Shown: positions 9,117 to 17,625, numbered from the stretch's first letter. The stretch is 64,000 nt of DNA from Lewinellaceae bacterium (GCA_016713985.1 JADJOD010000001.1:62001-126000); one strand, 5' to 3'. The notes: generated by a model not told the origin, from the letters alone. Translations and numbers: made by a program.

Positions 9117-10409
9117 TTAGTGTTTATAGGATGGGTTGTTGGCCGCGATTTCAATCGGCTTCACCCTCCCGGCCAGCCAGATACTTGCCGCGATCAGCAC
9201 GATGGAAAAATAACCCACCAGTGCGTAGTGTTCGATACGTCCTTCAGCGGTTTTATGCACGATCGCCCCGCCAATCATAGCCGCTACGCCCGTCGACAGT
9301 TGCTGCATGGACGAATTGATACTCATAAATCCGCCGCGTTGTTGGGGCGTCACCACACCCGACACAATGGCCTGCATCGGGACCATACGCCCGTTGACGA
9401 CAACGAAAAACAACCCGGAAATGATCAGCACCACCCACAACGGCATCGGCCAGAGATTGGTGATGAGCCAAACAGGAATCAGGGACAGCAACGCAAATAC
9501 CACAAACACAGGGTATTTGCCGCGCCGGTCCGCAAGTTTACCCACTAATGGAGAAGTAAAAATCGTGAGTGCCCCGCCGACGAGGTAAATCAGAAAAATG
9601 TTCTGCTCGCTGTAACCTGCATTGCCCACCAGCGACGGCGCAATAAATGGAATAATGACAAAATGCCCCATCATCAGGACGATCGAAAGCGAGAGCGCTT
9701 TCATCTGATTGGGTGTTTGGAAAATATCGGTGAGTACACGCACCGGGTTTCCAAACGGCTGGTGCTCCATGAGGTGTTTGTTCACCGGCGGCACAAAAAG
9801 GGCGATCAAAATAGCCACCACCACGCCTAAAGAACCAATCGCCACAAACGGTATGTGCCAACTGAACTTCGCCGCCAGCCACAAACCCGCCGGCACACCC
9901 GCCACCGAAGCCAGTGAAAATGAGGTCATCAGAATACCCATCGCCCGCGCCCGGCGCTCGTATTCAAAGGTATCGGCCACAATCGCCAGCACCTGCGCCC
10001 CGATCATGCCGCCAAACAAACCCGCCAGCACCCGCGCTGCCACGAGCAATTCGTAATTCGGCGCAACCGCACAGGAAAACGTGCCGGCTACAAAACCGAC
10101 ATAGGCAAACAGCAAGACCTTTTTCCGGTCGAAGCGGTCCACAAAAAAAGCCGCCGCAAAACTCGAACAGCCCGCCGTAATCGCATACGCCGACACGGCC
10201 AAACCGAATTGTTGCGGATTAATATGCAGCAAGTTCATCAACTGCGGCCCCAGCGGCATCATAATCATGAAGTCCATGATGTGGGTAAAATTGACTGCCG
10301 CGAGGATGAAGAGGAGGCGTTTTTCTTTTTTGAATTCATAGGGCGGGGGTAACAGTGTAGAGTAGAAAGGGTTTCGGAAGTGGCTATGAATCCGTTTGGG
10401 ATTCGGCAA
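9117..10409 (-). CDS. MFS transporter
   Basis: A 430-residue major facilitator with about 12 hydrophobic segments. The first helix is near residue 30 (LLFILAAVNFTHIMDF), the loop 2-3 motif FFVDRFDRKKVL is at about 87, and the corresponding motif in the second half is LADRRGKYPVF. It belongs to the drug/arabinose-efflux-like branch by general appearance; the substrate cannot be inferred. The annotated start overlaps the upstream PIN gene by 26 bases and the N-terminal about 25 residues look atypical, so the real start may lie closer to KKEKRLLF. Confidence 0.85.
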   Translation of the reverse strand: MPNPKRIHSHFRNPFYSTLLPPPYEFKKEKRLLFILAAVNFTHIMDFMIMMPLGPQLMNLLHINPQQFGLAVSAYAITAGCSSFAAAFFVDRFDRKKVLLFAYVGFVAGTFSCAVAPNYELLVAARVLAGLFGGMIGAQVLAIVADTFEYERRARAMGILMTSFSLASVAGVPAGLWLAAKFSWHIPFVAIGSLGVVVAILIALFVPPVNKHLMEHQPFGNPVRVLTDIFQTPNQMKALSLSIVLMMGHFVIIPFIAPSLVGNAGYSEQNIFLIYLVGGALTIFTSPLVGKLADRRGKYPVFVVFALLSLIPVWLITNLWPMPLWVVLIISGLFFVVVNGRMVPMQAIVSGVVTPQQRGGFMSINSSMQQLSTGVAAMIGGAIVHKTAEGRIEHYALVGYFSIVLIAASIWLAGRVKPIEIAANNPSYKH

Positions 10410-10803
10410 TCGTTTTCAACTCTTCCAGTGTTACGCAAATAATTTTGGGAAATTCGATGTCGGTGAGAATCCTAAAATGCCGGTCGTAAGTGACCAAATA
10501 ATCCGCACCTGCAGCGACTGCACAATCAGAAAATTTGTTGTCGTCCGGGTCGGTGGTAATCAGGTTCCATTTGAAGAAGACCTGAACAGGAAAGATATTT
10601 TCCAGTGTATCAAGTATTTGAAGCACTCCGTCAGCCGCTACAGGAGCATAAAAATCAGCCAGTTGTTCTTCGTATTCGAATAGAATTTCACTCGTGATGG
10701 CCAAGTCAATATCGCCGCGTTTTATCAAATCAAACAGCCACCTGTGCTTAGCCGAGCGCGGAACGATTTGCAAAAGGCAGTTGGTGTCGAGGACAATTCT
10801 CAT
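10384..10803 (-). CDS. PIN-domain toxin (putative RNase, TIGR00305-like)
   Basis: A 139-residue PIN-domain nuclease, the toxin of a type II toxin-antitoxin pair. The acidic residues typical of the fold are visible: D6 in LDTN, E43 to E46 (EYEEQL region), and the D-rich DPDDNKFSD and AGADYLVTYD segments. The length is normal for the family. Its ATG overlaps the stop of the antitoxin gene by four bases, so the pair is translationally coupled. RNase activity is inferred from family. Confidence 0.85.
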   Translation of the reverse strand: MRIVLDTNCLLQIVPRSAKHRWLFDLIKRGDIDLAITSEILFEYEEQLADFYAPVAADGVLQILDTLENIFPVQVFFKWNLITTDPDDNKFSDCAVAAGADYLVTYDRHFRILTDIEFPKIICVTLEELKTIAESQTDS

Positions 10804-11042
10804 TGTGCATAAGGTGTCCGTTTGGGATGCTCATGCTGCAAAGCGTCTAATCTGTCTTGGCTCAAATTCTTTTCTATAGACAGGCGTTCGATTTCTGCCT
10901 GCACCAAATCGTCGTAAAATTCAATCAGCAACAGACGCAGTTTCTGCAATTGCTCCGGCGGCATTTGGCGAGAAAAAAGTTTGAGCAACATGAGTTGCGT
11001 TTCGTTCAACTTTTGCGATGGTGCTGCATTTTGCTGTTGCAT
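10800..11042 (-). CDS. antitoxin partner of the PIN toxin
   Basis: A small 80-residue helical, Gln/Leu-rich protein (LNETQLMLLKLFSRQMPPEQLQKL...), first gene of a pair with the downstream PIN toxin. I recognise no named DNA-binding motif; the assignment rests on size, order and the ATGA overlap. The ATG at 11042 is preferred over 11063 because the promoter box (11061-11068) would lie inside the longer version. Confidence 0.7.
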   Translation of the reverse strand: MQQQNAAPSQKLNETQLMLLKLFSRQMPPEQLQKLRLLLIEFYDDLVQAEIERLSIEKNLSQDRLDALQHEHPKRTPYAQ

Positions 11043-11060
11043 AGCAAGTAGATTTATTCT

Positions 11061-11068
11061 CAAAAGTA
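11061..11068 (-). promoter_or_regulatory. -7 promoter box of the PIN toxin-antitoxin operon
   Basis: TACTTTTG read on the minus strand, an exact TAnnTTTG match, 19 bases before the antitoxin ATG. A T-rich stretch lies at the -33 position. Confidence 0.6.
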
Positions 11069-11370
11069 CATGTTTTTTTGAAAAAATGGGCGTTTTTAAT
11101 AGAAATCAGCGCGAGAATAGTTCAACTGACTTATCCATATCCCAATAGCGGATACAATCAACTTCCCACCTATGATAGTCTCATTATACGAGAAGGTGCA
11201 CTATCAAGTACAGAAAAAGTGTTCGGGTCTTGTTTAATCCATTCGTAGCTAATGAAGCCGATGATTGAGCTATGGGAAGAGCCCAGTATCGAAGCGAGAT
11301 ACTTCCGGTTAAAGTTTAAGATGTTATCCATAGGTTGAGATTTCGAGTTAAACAATTCTGTGTGAATGCA
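11069..11370. other. gap with no convincing gene
   Basis: About 300 AT-rich bases between the toxin-antitoxin operon and polA. A minus-strand frame of 61 codons exists (11170-11355) but has no recognisable motif or promoter. I see no hairpin terminator for polA here. Confidence 0.5.
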
Positions 11371-14274
11371 CTAATGCGCCTCCAACCAATTTTCCCCCGT
11401 TCCCATATCCACCAGAATCGGCACTTTCAGGTTGGGAATGGCATTTTGCATTTTTTCCCGGATCATCGGCTTGAGTCGCTCCAGTTCGTCTTTACGCACG
11501 TCGAACACCAATTCGTCGTGCACCTGGAGGATCATATTGGAACGAAAACCGCCAGCGCGCATGGCTTCCCGGATGTGCACCATCGCCACTTTGATCAGGT
11601 CGGCGGCCGTGCCCTGAATGGGCGAATTGATGGCAAACCGTTCGTTCATGGAGCGCATCATGCCGTTGCGGCTGTTGATGTCGCGCAGGTAGCGGCGGCG
11701 GCCCAGCAACGTTTCGACGTAGCCGTTCGCGCGGGCGAACTCCACGGTGTCGTCCATGTATTTTTTCAGGCCGGAATATTGACGGAAGTAGTTCTCTATC
11801 AATTCTTTGGCTTCCGGGCGTTTGATGCCCAGCTGGTTGGAGAGGTTGCTGGCGCCCGCGCCGTAAATGATGCTGAAATTTACGGTTTTCGCGGCGCGGC
11901 GCTGGTCGGCGGTCACTTCTTCCAGCGGCACGCCGTACACCCGGGCTGCCGTGGCTAAGTGAATGTCGAGCCCTTTTTGAAAAGCGTCGAGCATGGCTTC
12001 GTCGCCGCTGATCTCGGCGATCAGGCGCAGTTCGATCTGGGAGTAGTCGGCCGAAAGCAAAATGTGGTCGGCATCGCGGGGAATAAACGCTTCGCGCACT
12101 TTCCGGCCTTCTGCTGTGCGCACGGGAATGTTTTGCAGGTTGGGGTTCTGGCTGCTGAGGCGGCCCGTGGAGGCAAGCGCCTGGTTGAACGAGGAATGCA
12201 CACGACCCGTGCGCGGGTTGATCAGCGCGGGCAAGGCATCCACGTAGGTGCTTTTGAGTTTCATCAGGCCGCGGTGGGCGAGAATATCGGCGCAAATGGG
12301 GTGTTGGGTGGCCAGTTCGGTCAATACGTCTTCATCCGTACTGTATTGGCCCGACTTCATTTTTTTGCCGGGGTAGAGAATTTTCATCCGGTCGAACAAT
12401 ACTTCACCCACCTGTTTCGGGCTGGCGACGTTGAACGGGAAGCCTGCCTGGTCCAGCACTTTTTTTTCGAGGCCGGCGATCGAGACGGCTAATTCTTTGG
12501 AGTACGCGCCCAGAAAATCGGGGTCGATACGCACGCCGGCGTGTTCGATATCTGCCAGCACCTGCACCAGCGGAGTTTCCACTTCGCGGAAGAGTTTGAC
12601 TAATCCCGGTCCGCCGGCGTCGAGTTTTGGAGCGAGGTAGTCGCGCAGTTGAATCGTAATATCGGCGTCTTCAGCGGCGTAGTCCTTGATCAGTTCTATG
12701 GGTACGTCGCGCATGGTGCCCTGCTGCGCGCCTTTTTTGCCGATCAATTCCTCGATTTTGACGGTGGCGTATTGCAGGTAGGTTTCCGCCATGTAATTCA
12801 TGTTGTGGCGGAGTTCGGGTTCGAGCAGGTAATGGGCGAGCATGGTATCCCACAGGGGGCCGCGCACGTCAACGCCATAGTTTTTCAGGACGATGATGTC
12901 GTATTTCAGGTTTTGGCCGATTTTTTCAATATGCTCATTTTCAAATACTTGCCGAAATTCTTCCACCACTTTTTGCGCTTCCGCGCGTTCGGCCGGCACG
13001 GGCACGTACCAGGCTTCATGGGCTTTTACAGAGAATGAAAAACCGACTAAGTCGGCCTGTGTTGCATCCAGCGCGGTGGTTTCGGAATCGTAACAAACGA
13101 CGGGTGCGGCCCTTAACAGGCCGACCAGTTCGGCGCGTTTTTCAGGTGTGTCGGCGAGGTGGTATTCGTGGGGAACGTTGTGGATGTTTTTATCCGCAGC
13201 GCGGTGCGCCATGCCGCCGCTTTCAATAATTCCGCCGGTGGCGATGGGTTGGGCATCGGGGTCGTTGCCGAACAAATCACCCTGCGTGCCCTGCCCGGTG
13301 GAAGTCCGTCCCGCCGGTTTTTTCCCGGCAGTAACCCGGAAGTCCGTTCCGGGGCTGCCGGGAGTTTGCCCGGAACGGACTTCCGGGTTATTGCCGGCCC
13401 AGGGGCTCCGCAAAATTGCATCCGCTAAAGTCTTGAATTCCAGTTCTTTAAAAATACCGATGAGTTCTTCCCGGTTGAACGGTTCAATTTCAAACGCTTT
13501 GTCGTCGAACTCGATGGGCGCGTTTATGTCGATCCTGGCTAACCATTTGGAAAGTGTGGCTTTTTCGCCGTGGGTTTGCACGATCTCCTGTTGTTTGCCT
13601 TTCAGTTTGTCGGTGTTGGCGAGCAGGTTTTCGATGGAGTCGAATTCGTCCAGCAATTTTGCCGCTGTTTTTTCGCCGATACCGGGCAGGCCGGGTATGT
13701 TGTCGACGGCGTCGCCCATGAGGCCGAGCATATCGACGACCTGGTCCACCCGTTTGATACCCCAGCGTTCGCAGACCTCTTTTTTACCCCAGATTTCCGC
13801 CGCGTCGCCGCCTTTGCCGGGTTTGTAGAGGAAAATTTTATCATCCACCAACTGCCCGAAATCCTTGTCGGGCGTGACCATAAACACCTCGTAACCATCT
13901 TTTTCCGCTTGTTTGGCCAAGGTACCGATCACGTCGTCGGCTTCGTAGTTGGGCACACACACGACGGGCAGGTTCATGGCGCGCACGATTTTTTCGACCC
14001 AGGGAATACCAAAGGTGATGTCTTCGGGTTGCGCTTCCCGGTTGGCTTTGTAGGGTTCGTATTTTTCGTGGCGGAAGGTGCCGCCTTTCGGATCAAACAC
14101 AACCGCAATGTGAGTGGGTTTTTCCGACTGCATCATATCCCACAACGTGCGCATAAAGCCTTGAATAGCAGAGACATTCCAGCCTTTGGAGTTGATGAGC
14201 GGGCGGGTGATGAACGCAAAATGCGCGCGGTAAATGAGCGCGTGGCCGTCGAGGAGGAAGAGTTTTTTCGTCAT
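11371..14274 (-). CDS. polA: DNA polymerase I
   Basis: A 967-residue family A polymerase with all three activities visible. The 5' nuclease domain is at about 1-290 (FLLDGHALIYRAHFAF, YEADDVIGTL, GDAVDNIPGLPGIGEKTA). The proofreading domain is at about 375-560, with intact Exo I (DSETT), Exo II (NLKYD) and Exo III (YAAEDAD). The polymerase domain (600-967) has motif A DYSQIELRL, motif B RRAAKTVNFSIIYG and motif C VHDEL. It therefore should be an active proofreading enzyme for repair and Okazaki-fragment processing. The linker between the first two domains (about 295-345) carries an in-frame palindromic insertion described separately, and the gene is flanked upstream by a 22-bp inverted repeat. 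Confidence 0.97.
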   Translation of the reverse strand: MTKKLFLLDGHALIYRAHFAFITRPLINSKGWNVSAIQGFMRTLWDMMQSEKPTHIAVVFDPKGGTFRHEKYEPYKANREAQPEDITFGIPWVEKIVRAMNLPVVCVPNYEADDVIGTLAKQAEKDGYEVFMVTPDKDFGQLVDDKIFLYKPGKGGDAAEIWGKKEVCERWGIKRVDQVVDMLGLMGDAVDNIPGLPGIGEKTAAKLLDEFDSIENLLANTDKLKGKQQEIVQTHGEKATLSKWLARIDINAPIEFDDKAFEIEPFNREELIGIFKELEFKTLADAILRSPWAGNNPEVRSGQTPGSPGTDFRVTAGKKPAGRTSTGQGTQGDLFGNDPDAQPIATGGIIESGGMAHRAADKNIHNVPHEYHLADTPEKRAELVGLLRAAPVVCYDSETTALDATQADLVGFSFSVKAHEAWYVPVPAERAEAQKVVEEFRQVFENEHIEKIGQNLKYDIIVLKNYGVDVRGPLWDTMLAHYLLEPELRHNMNYMAETYLQYATVKIEELIGKKGAQQGTMRDVPIELIKDYAAEDADITIQLRDYLAPKLDAGGPGLVKLFREVETPLVQVLADIEHAGVRIDPDFLGAYSKELAVSIAGLEKKVLDQAGFPFNVASPKQVGEVLFDRMKILYPGKKMKSGQYSTDEDVLTELATQHPICADILAHRGLMKLKSTYVDALPALINPRTGRVHSSFNQALASTGRLSSQNPNLQNIPVRTAEGRKVREAFIPRDADHILLSADYSQIELRLIAEISGDEAMLDAFQKGLDIHLATAARVYGVPLEEVTADQRRAAKTVNFSIIYGAGASNLSNQLGIKRPEAKELIENYFRQYSGLKKYMDDTVEFARANGYVETLLGRRRYLRDINSRNGMMRSMNERFAINSPIQGTAADLIKVAMVHIREAMRAGGFRSNMILQVHDELVFDVRKDELERLKPMIREKMQNAIPNLKVPILVDMGTGENWLEAH
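13332..13390. repeat. in-frame palindromic element inside polA
   Basis: Two perfect 21-base arms (13332-13352 and 13370-13390) enclose 17 bases. The element is translated as part of the linker between the 5' nuclease and 3'-5' exonuclease domains (residues PEVRSGQTPGSPGTDFRV) without breaking the frame. A partial extra copy of the word gaagtccgt lies at 13311-13319. Confidence 0.85.
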
Positions 14275-14276
14275 TG

Positions 14277-14366
14277 TTTACCCGCCGTAGCCTTGGCGGA
14301 GGAGGGTTTGTCATTATTCGTCGTACGTCATTTTTACCCGCCTTCGCCAAGGCTACGGCGGGTAAA
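14277..14366. repeat. 22-bp inverted repeat upstream of polA
   Basis: Perfect 22-base arms at 14277-14298 and 14345-14366 separated by 46 bases, starting at the very end of the polA start region. The arm is the cgccaaggctacggcgggta type of intergenic repeat. It could form a long hairpin in the polA leader. Confidence 0.8.
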
Positions 14367-14458
14367 CACGCAGCAAGGTAGGGAAAAAACTATTTTTTGT
14401 TTTAAAAAAACGCCACCTGTCAAGCAGAAGCGGGGACATCTCGAAAAATGGGCGAGCG

Positions 14459-14862
14459 TCAAGTGCCCGAATCGGTTGGCTCCAGTGTGTCGGGAAATTG
14501 AGCGGGAGCGACAATAAGCGTACCCCGATAAATATCCAGCACGAGCAAGTCTTTGTCGCCGGTGACGAGGCAATCCGCTTGGTCAACTACAAAATATTGT
14601 TGTCGTCTGCGTCGCGGCAAACAGTGGGCAGCGGGGTGTGCGGTTGAACTAAACTTGATTTTTCGATAATCAGCGAAAGCATTTCGAGTATATCGCGTTC
14701 TTCGATGTTGAATTTGGACCGCAGTTTTTGGCTGAGTTCATCCAAAACCCATTGAGAGACGAACAACTCTTCCCGCAGCGCACAATGGTCGAAAACAGCA
14801 GCGGCTTTGCCCCGAAAGACAAAAGCCGAAATGAAAATATTGGTGTTCAGCACGATTTTCAT
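14459..14862 (-). CDS. PIN-domain toxin (TIGR00305-like), one frameshift
   Basis: The start is MKIVLNTNIFISAF, a PIN N-terminus, and the frame stops after RDADDNNIL at 14587. The next frame continues with the expected PIN C-terminus (DQADCLVTGDKDLLVLD...), ending in a TGA at 14459-14461. One extra base near 14590 restores a toxin of about 134 residues, the family length. Its ATG overlaps the antitoxin stop by one base (TGATG). Either sequencing error or an inactivated toxin is possible. Confidence 0.75.
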
Positions 14863-15077
14863 CACGACACGAGGGCATAAATATCTTCTTCATTTTTAAT
14901 ACCCTGTGATTTGAATTGCTGCCCCAAACGCTCACGGAGCCGATTGAGGCGCTCCAAATAAAAAAATTCCAACAACGCCTTTTCAACCAAAGCGTCCACG
15001 TTTATTTCGAGTTCTTTGGCGCGTTCCTGAAGTTGCGTTTTTAGTTTTTCGGGCAATTTTACCGTGATGGATGACAT
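14862..15077 (-). CDS. ribbon-helix-helix antitoxin
   Basis: A 71-residue protein with the N-terminal strand and helices of a ribbon-helix-helix repressor (MSSITVKLPEKLKTQLQERAKELEINVDALVEKALLEFF) and a charged C-terminal tail suited to toxin binding. It precedes the PIN toxin and overlaps it by one base. The ATG at 15077 starts exactly at the RHH strand, so I prefer it over 15101, which would run into the promoter box. Confidence 0.8.
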   Translation of the reverse strand: MSSITVKLPEKLKTQLQERAKELEINVDALVEKALLEFFYLERLNRLRERLGQQFKSQGIKNEEDIYALVS

Positions 15078-15098
15078 ACTTTGATGATTTTGTTGAGA

Positions 15099-15106
15099 CA
15101 AAACTA
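15099..15106 (-). promoter_or_regulatory. -7 promoter box of the RHH/PIN module
   Basis: TAGTTTTG on the minus strand, an exact TAnnTTTG match 22 bases before the RHH antitoxin ATG. It overlaps the stop codon of the upstream truncated PIN gene. Confidence 0.55.
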
Positions 15107-15226
15107 CGTAAAAAGTCTGCCGGAGATACCGACCCAGGTTGCCGTCTGCAAGGTTTGGGAGAGTAGGATATTGCCGTTGAGTAAAGCGACTACGGCATTT
15201 GTGTCGAGCAGGAATTTACCATTCAT
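15104..15226 (-). pseudogene. truncated PIN toxin remnant
   Basis: A 40-codon frame starting MNGKFLLDTNAVVALLNGN, which is a clean PIN N-terminus (LDTN with the first catalytic Asp), but after about 33 residues it runs out of PIN-like sequence and stops at 15104. The remaining roughly 90 residues of a PIN toxin are absent, and the next module begins immediately. The start overlaps the end of the upstream antitoxin, as in an intact pair. I read this as a toxin cut off by a deletion or recombination between neighbouring modules. Confidence 0.7.
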
Positions 15227-15437
15227 CGCGCAGTTTGCGTTGTTCGGCTACGGCGTCGCCCTGCCATTGGAGTTGGTTTGCCAGGTCTGAAAAATCATAC
15301 TTCGGTTGCCGGCCGTTTTTCACAGGAGCGGCAGGCGTTTGTACAACTTTCACATAGTCAAGCGTCTTCAAAAGTTGAAGCAATTGTGCATACTTGCTTT
15401 CTTCGACGTTTAATATGACTTGTTGCATGGCTTTCAT
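15216..15437 (-). CDS. antitoxin of a decayed PIN module
   Basis: A 73-residue protein (MKAMQQVILNVEESKYAQLLQLLKTL...) with an N-terminal strand-helix and a short acidic/aromatic tail (YDFSDLANQLQWQGDAV), the layout of small Bacteroidota antitoxins in front of PIN toxins. It overlaps the truncated PIN frame by 11 bases. With the toxin gone it may now be an orphan. The family is not named with certainty. Confidence 0.65.
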   Translation of the reverse strand: MKAMQQVILNVEESKYAQLLQLLKTLDYVKVVQTPAAPVKNGRQPKYDFSDLANQLQWQGDAVAEQRKLRDEW

Positions 15438-15457
15438 TAAATTCAATAACGTTGGTA

Positions 15458-15465
15458 CAAAAATA
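15458..15465 (-). promoter_or_regulatory. -7 promoter box of the orphan antitoxin
   Basis: TATTTTTG on the minus strand, a TAnnTTTG match about 20 bases before the antitoxin ATG. Confidence 0.5.
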
Positions 15466-15506
15466 AGATTTTTTCGGCGGATGTGCGCAATGGTCGGGGC
15501 CGGGCG

Positions 15507-15556
15507 TTTTTCGAGGTGTCATCCCGGAAGAATGGAGGGGTGACATCTCGAAAAAC
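15507..15556. repeat. hairpin repeat with TTTTTCGAGATGTCA arms
   Basis: An imperfect inverted repeat whose arms read tttttcgagRtgtcaYcc. Further copies of the gagatgtcacc word follow at about 15581-15591, and another copy (gacatctcgaaaaatg) is at about 14438-14452. It may act as a terminator between convergent or tandem units, or be a small dispersed repeat. Confidence 0.5.
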
Positions 15557-15586
15557 AACCGGGATATCACCTTTTTAGTCGAGATG

Positions 15587-15981
15587 TCACCTTTTTCGTG
15601 CCTCAAAAGATGACACCTCTCCCATCTTCGCAAAATAATCCTGCAAAATCCTGTGCCGGAAGCGCCAGGTGGCGCCGCGCCGCTTTTTGCCTTTTTTGTC
15701 GATGCGGCGGTTGTCCTCGAAGATGAGTTGGTCGGTCATGCGGTTCATGAAGGTGACGACGCGGAGGGGGAGTTTTTCCCGCCCGTTTTTTCAACTTTAC
15801 TGTACAGGTATCCCACCAACGCCAGCAGCAATGCAAATGCAGCAACAAGCCAGGGATTTTGTCGAAATGTCCCCTTGATGTCGGCCCCCCACAGGTCGGT
15901 CAAGACATTCCTCCGGCCGGGATTTTGTTCCCGCAGATAAATACGCCGCCGACCCGAACCACTTTTATACCGTTCCGGCAT
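15587..15981 (-). CDS. small single-pass membrane protein, unknown, one frameshift
   Basis: The gene begins MPERYKSGSGRRRIYLREQN, basic and probably cytosolic, followed by one membrane segment (NPWLVAAFALLLALVGYLY, about residues 42-60). The first frame ends at 15745, but inserting one A in an A5 run (T5 at 15773-15777) continues it as LPLRVVTFMNRMTDQLIFEDNRRIDKKGKKRR... to a stop at 15587, about 131 residues in total. The C-terminal half is charged and looks coding. I do not recognise the family. It is divergent from the leucyl aminopeptidase gene. Confidence 0.5.
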
Positions 15982-16010
15982 TTCTCGGTAAAAATACCCG
16001 CAAAAACTCC

Positions 16011-16018
16011 TACATTTG
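16011..16018 (+). promoter_or_regulatory. -7 promoter box upstream of the aminopeptidase operon
   Basis: TACATTTG, an exact TAnnTTTG match, about 165 bases before the chosen GTG start. No clear -33 element is seen. Confidence 0.45.
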
Positions 16019-16182
16019 TCGCCCTTTTGAGCATCCGGCGCTGTTGGAACATCGTTCAATTGTTTGAAGTGCTTGAATACGTTGAATTTGTATATGCAAA
16101 CACGGATAAACAATTTCAATGTATTCCAGGCACTTCAACCGATCCGACCACCCATCGCACCGATTATCATCCTGACATATTT

Positions 16183-17625
16183 GTGAAACGTGTCCAACTG
16201 ACCACCGCCAATTCCGGTCAATCTCAAGATAAATACCTGGTCATCCTCGCTGAAAAAGACGGACTTGACCAGTTGACCGCCGTGCTGTTGCCGTCCGAGA
16301 TGGCATTTCTGCACCAGGGCATCGGGCGCGAGGTAACCAATTTCTTTTTCCCCCGCGCCGAAGGATGTGTCTTTGTGCGCCTGCTGAAACCGGACGCCGA
16401 CCCCATTGCCGCCGCCGAAAACGCCCGGCTGGCCGGCAACGAATTTTTGCGCGATCTCCGGCAATACAAGATTGAATCGGTTTGTATCCGCAATATTTGT
16501 ACGGAAAACTACGCCCTCGCTTTTGCCGAAGGCCTCGCGCTGGGCAGTTACCAGTTTTTGAAATACTATACTCAAACGGAAAAAAAGGAAAAACCGCTTC
16601 GCGAAATCACCGTGGAAGGTGCGCCGGAATCCGGCGTCGCCGAACTCAACACGCTGCTCGACGCAGTTTTTCTGACGCGCGACTTAGTGAACGAACCCCA
16701 GTCCCATTTCAACGCCATTCACCTGGCAGAAGCGGTGGAAGCCGCAGGTAAAGAATACGGGTTTGAAGTGGAAATTCTGGAAAAAGAAAAAATCGAAAGC
16801 CTGAAAATGGGCGGTATCCTGGCCGTCAACCGGGCCAGCAGCGTGCCGCCGCGGTTTTGTATTCTCGAATGGAAACCGGAAAACCCGAAAAACGGCAAAC
16901 CCGTCGTACTCGTGGGCAAAGGAGTGGTGTATGACACCGGCGGCCTGAGCCTGAAGCCGACCGACGGCATGGACTACATGAAATGTGATATGGCCGGCGC
17001 CGCCGCCGTTGTGGGCATGATGGCCGCCGCGGCGCGCAACCAACTGCCCGTACATCTCGTCGGACTCATTCCGGCCACCGACAACCAGATCGGCGAACGG
17101 GCTATGGCCCCCGGCGACGTGATCCGGATGTACTCGGGCGCCACCGTAGAAGTTTTGAATACCGATGCGGAAGGCCGGCTGATCCTCGCCGACGCGCTGC
17201 ATTATGCCAAAAAATACGATCCGGAACTCGTGCTCGACCTCGCCACACTCACCGGCGCGGCCGTACGAGCACTGGGTACACAGGTCATCTGTTATATGGG
17301 CACCGCGCCGGAACCGGTAAAACGGGCGCTGGAAAAAAGCGGCTGGGCCACTTACGAACGCCTCGTGGAACTCCCGCTCTGGAAAGAATTCGGCGACGAA
17401 CTGAAAAGCAACATCGCCGACCTGAAAAATATCGGCTCCGGAAACGCCGGTATGATCACCGCCGGAAAATTTCTCGAACATTTTGCATCGGAATATCCCT
17501 GGTTGCACCTCGACATTGCCGGCCCTGCCTATCTTCGCACTGCCAACGGCTACCGGACCAAAGACGGAACCGGGGTCGGCGTACGGCTTTTATATGATTT
17601 TCTGAAAAAACAATACCCTCAATGA
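16183..17625 (+). CDS. leucyl aminopeptidase, M17 family
   Basis: About 480 residues. The N-terminal domain (1-180) is variable. The C-terminal catalytic domain carries the M17 metal and catalytic residues: VGKGVVYDTGG, MKCDMAGAAA, and the signature NTDAEGRL. It releases N-terminal residues from peptides in the cytoplasm using two metal ions. No in-frame ATG precedes the first conserved region, so I place the start at GTG 16183 (VKRVQLTT). An upstream small frameshift in the leader is also possible. Its stop overlaps the pdxA ATG by four bases (ATGA), so the two are coupled. Confidence 0.9.
   Translation: MKRVQLTTANSGQSQDKYLVILAEKDGLDQLTAVLLPSEMAFLHQGIGREVTNFFFPRAEGCVFVRLLKPDADPIAAAENARLAGNEFLRDLRQYKIESVCIRNICTENYALAFAEGLALGSYQFLKYYTQTEKKEKPLREITVEGAPESGVAELNTLLDAVFLTRDLVNEPQSHFNAIHLAEAVEAAGKEYGFEVEILEKEKIESLKMGGILAVNRASSVPPRFCILEWKPENPKNGKPVVLVGKGVVYDTGGLSLKPTDGMDYMKCDMAGAAAVVGMMAAAARNQLPVHLVGLIPATDNQIGERAMAPGDVIRMYSGATVEVLNTDAEGRLILADALHYAKKYDPELVLDLATLTGAAVRALGTQVICYMGTAPEPVKRALEKSGWATYERLVELPLWKEFGDELKSNIADLKNIGSGNAGMITAGKFLEHFASEYPWLHLDIAGPAYLRTANGYRTKDGTGVGVRLLYDFLKKQYPQ

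Noticed and set aside
11170..11355. 61-codon minus-strand frame between the toxin-antitoxin operon and polA
   Set aside because: No recognisable motif, promoter or neighbour link; composition looks like AT-rich non-coding DNA.
15859..16182. N-terminal extension of the leucyl aminopeptidase from the ATG at 15859
   Set aside because: The extension overlaps the divergent small membrane gene and the promoter box at 16011, and its sequence does not resemble the M17 N-terminus.
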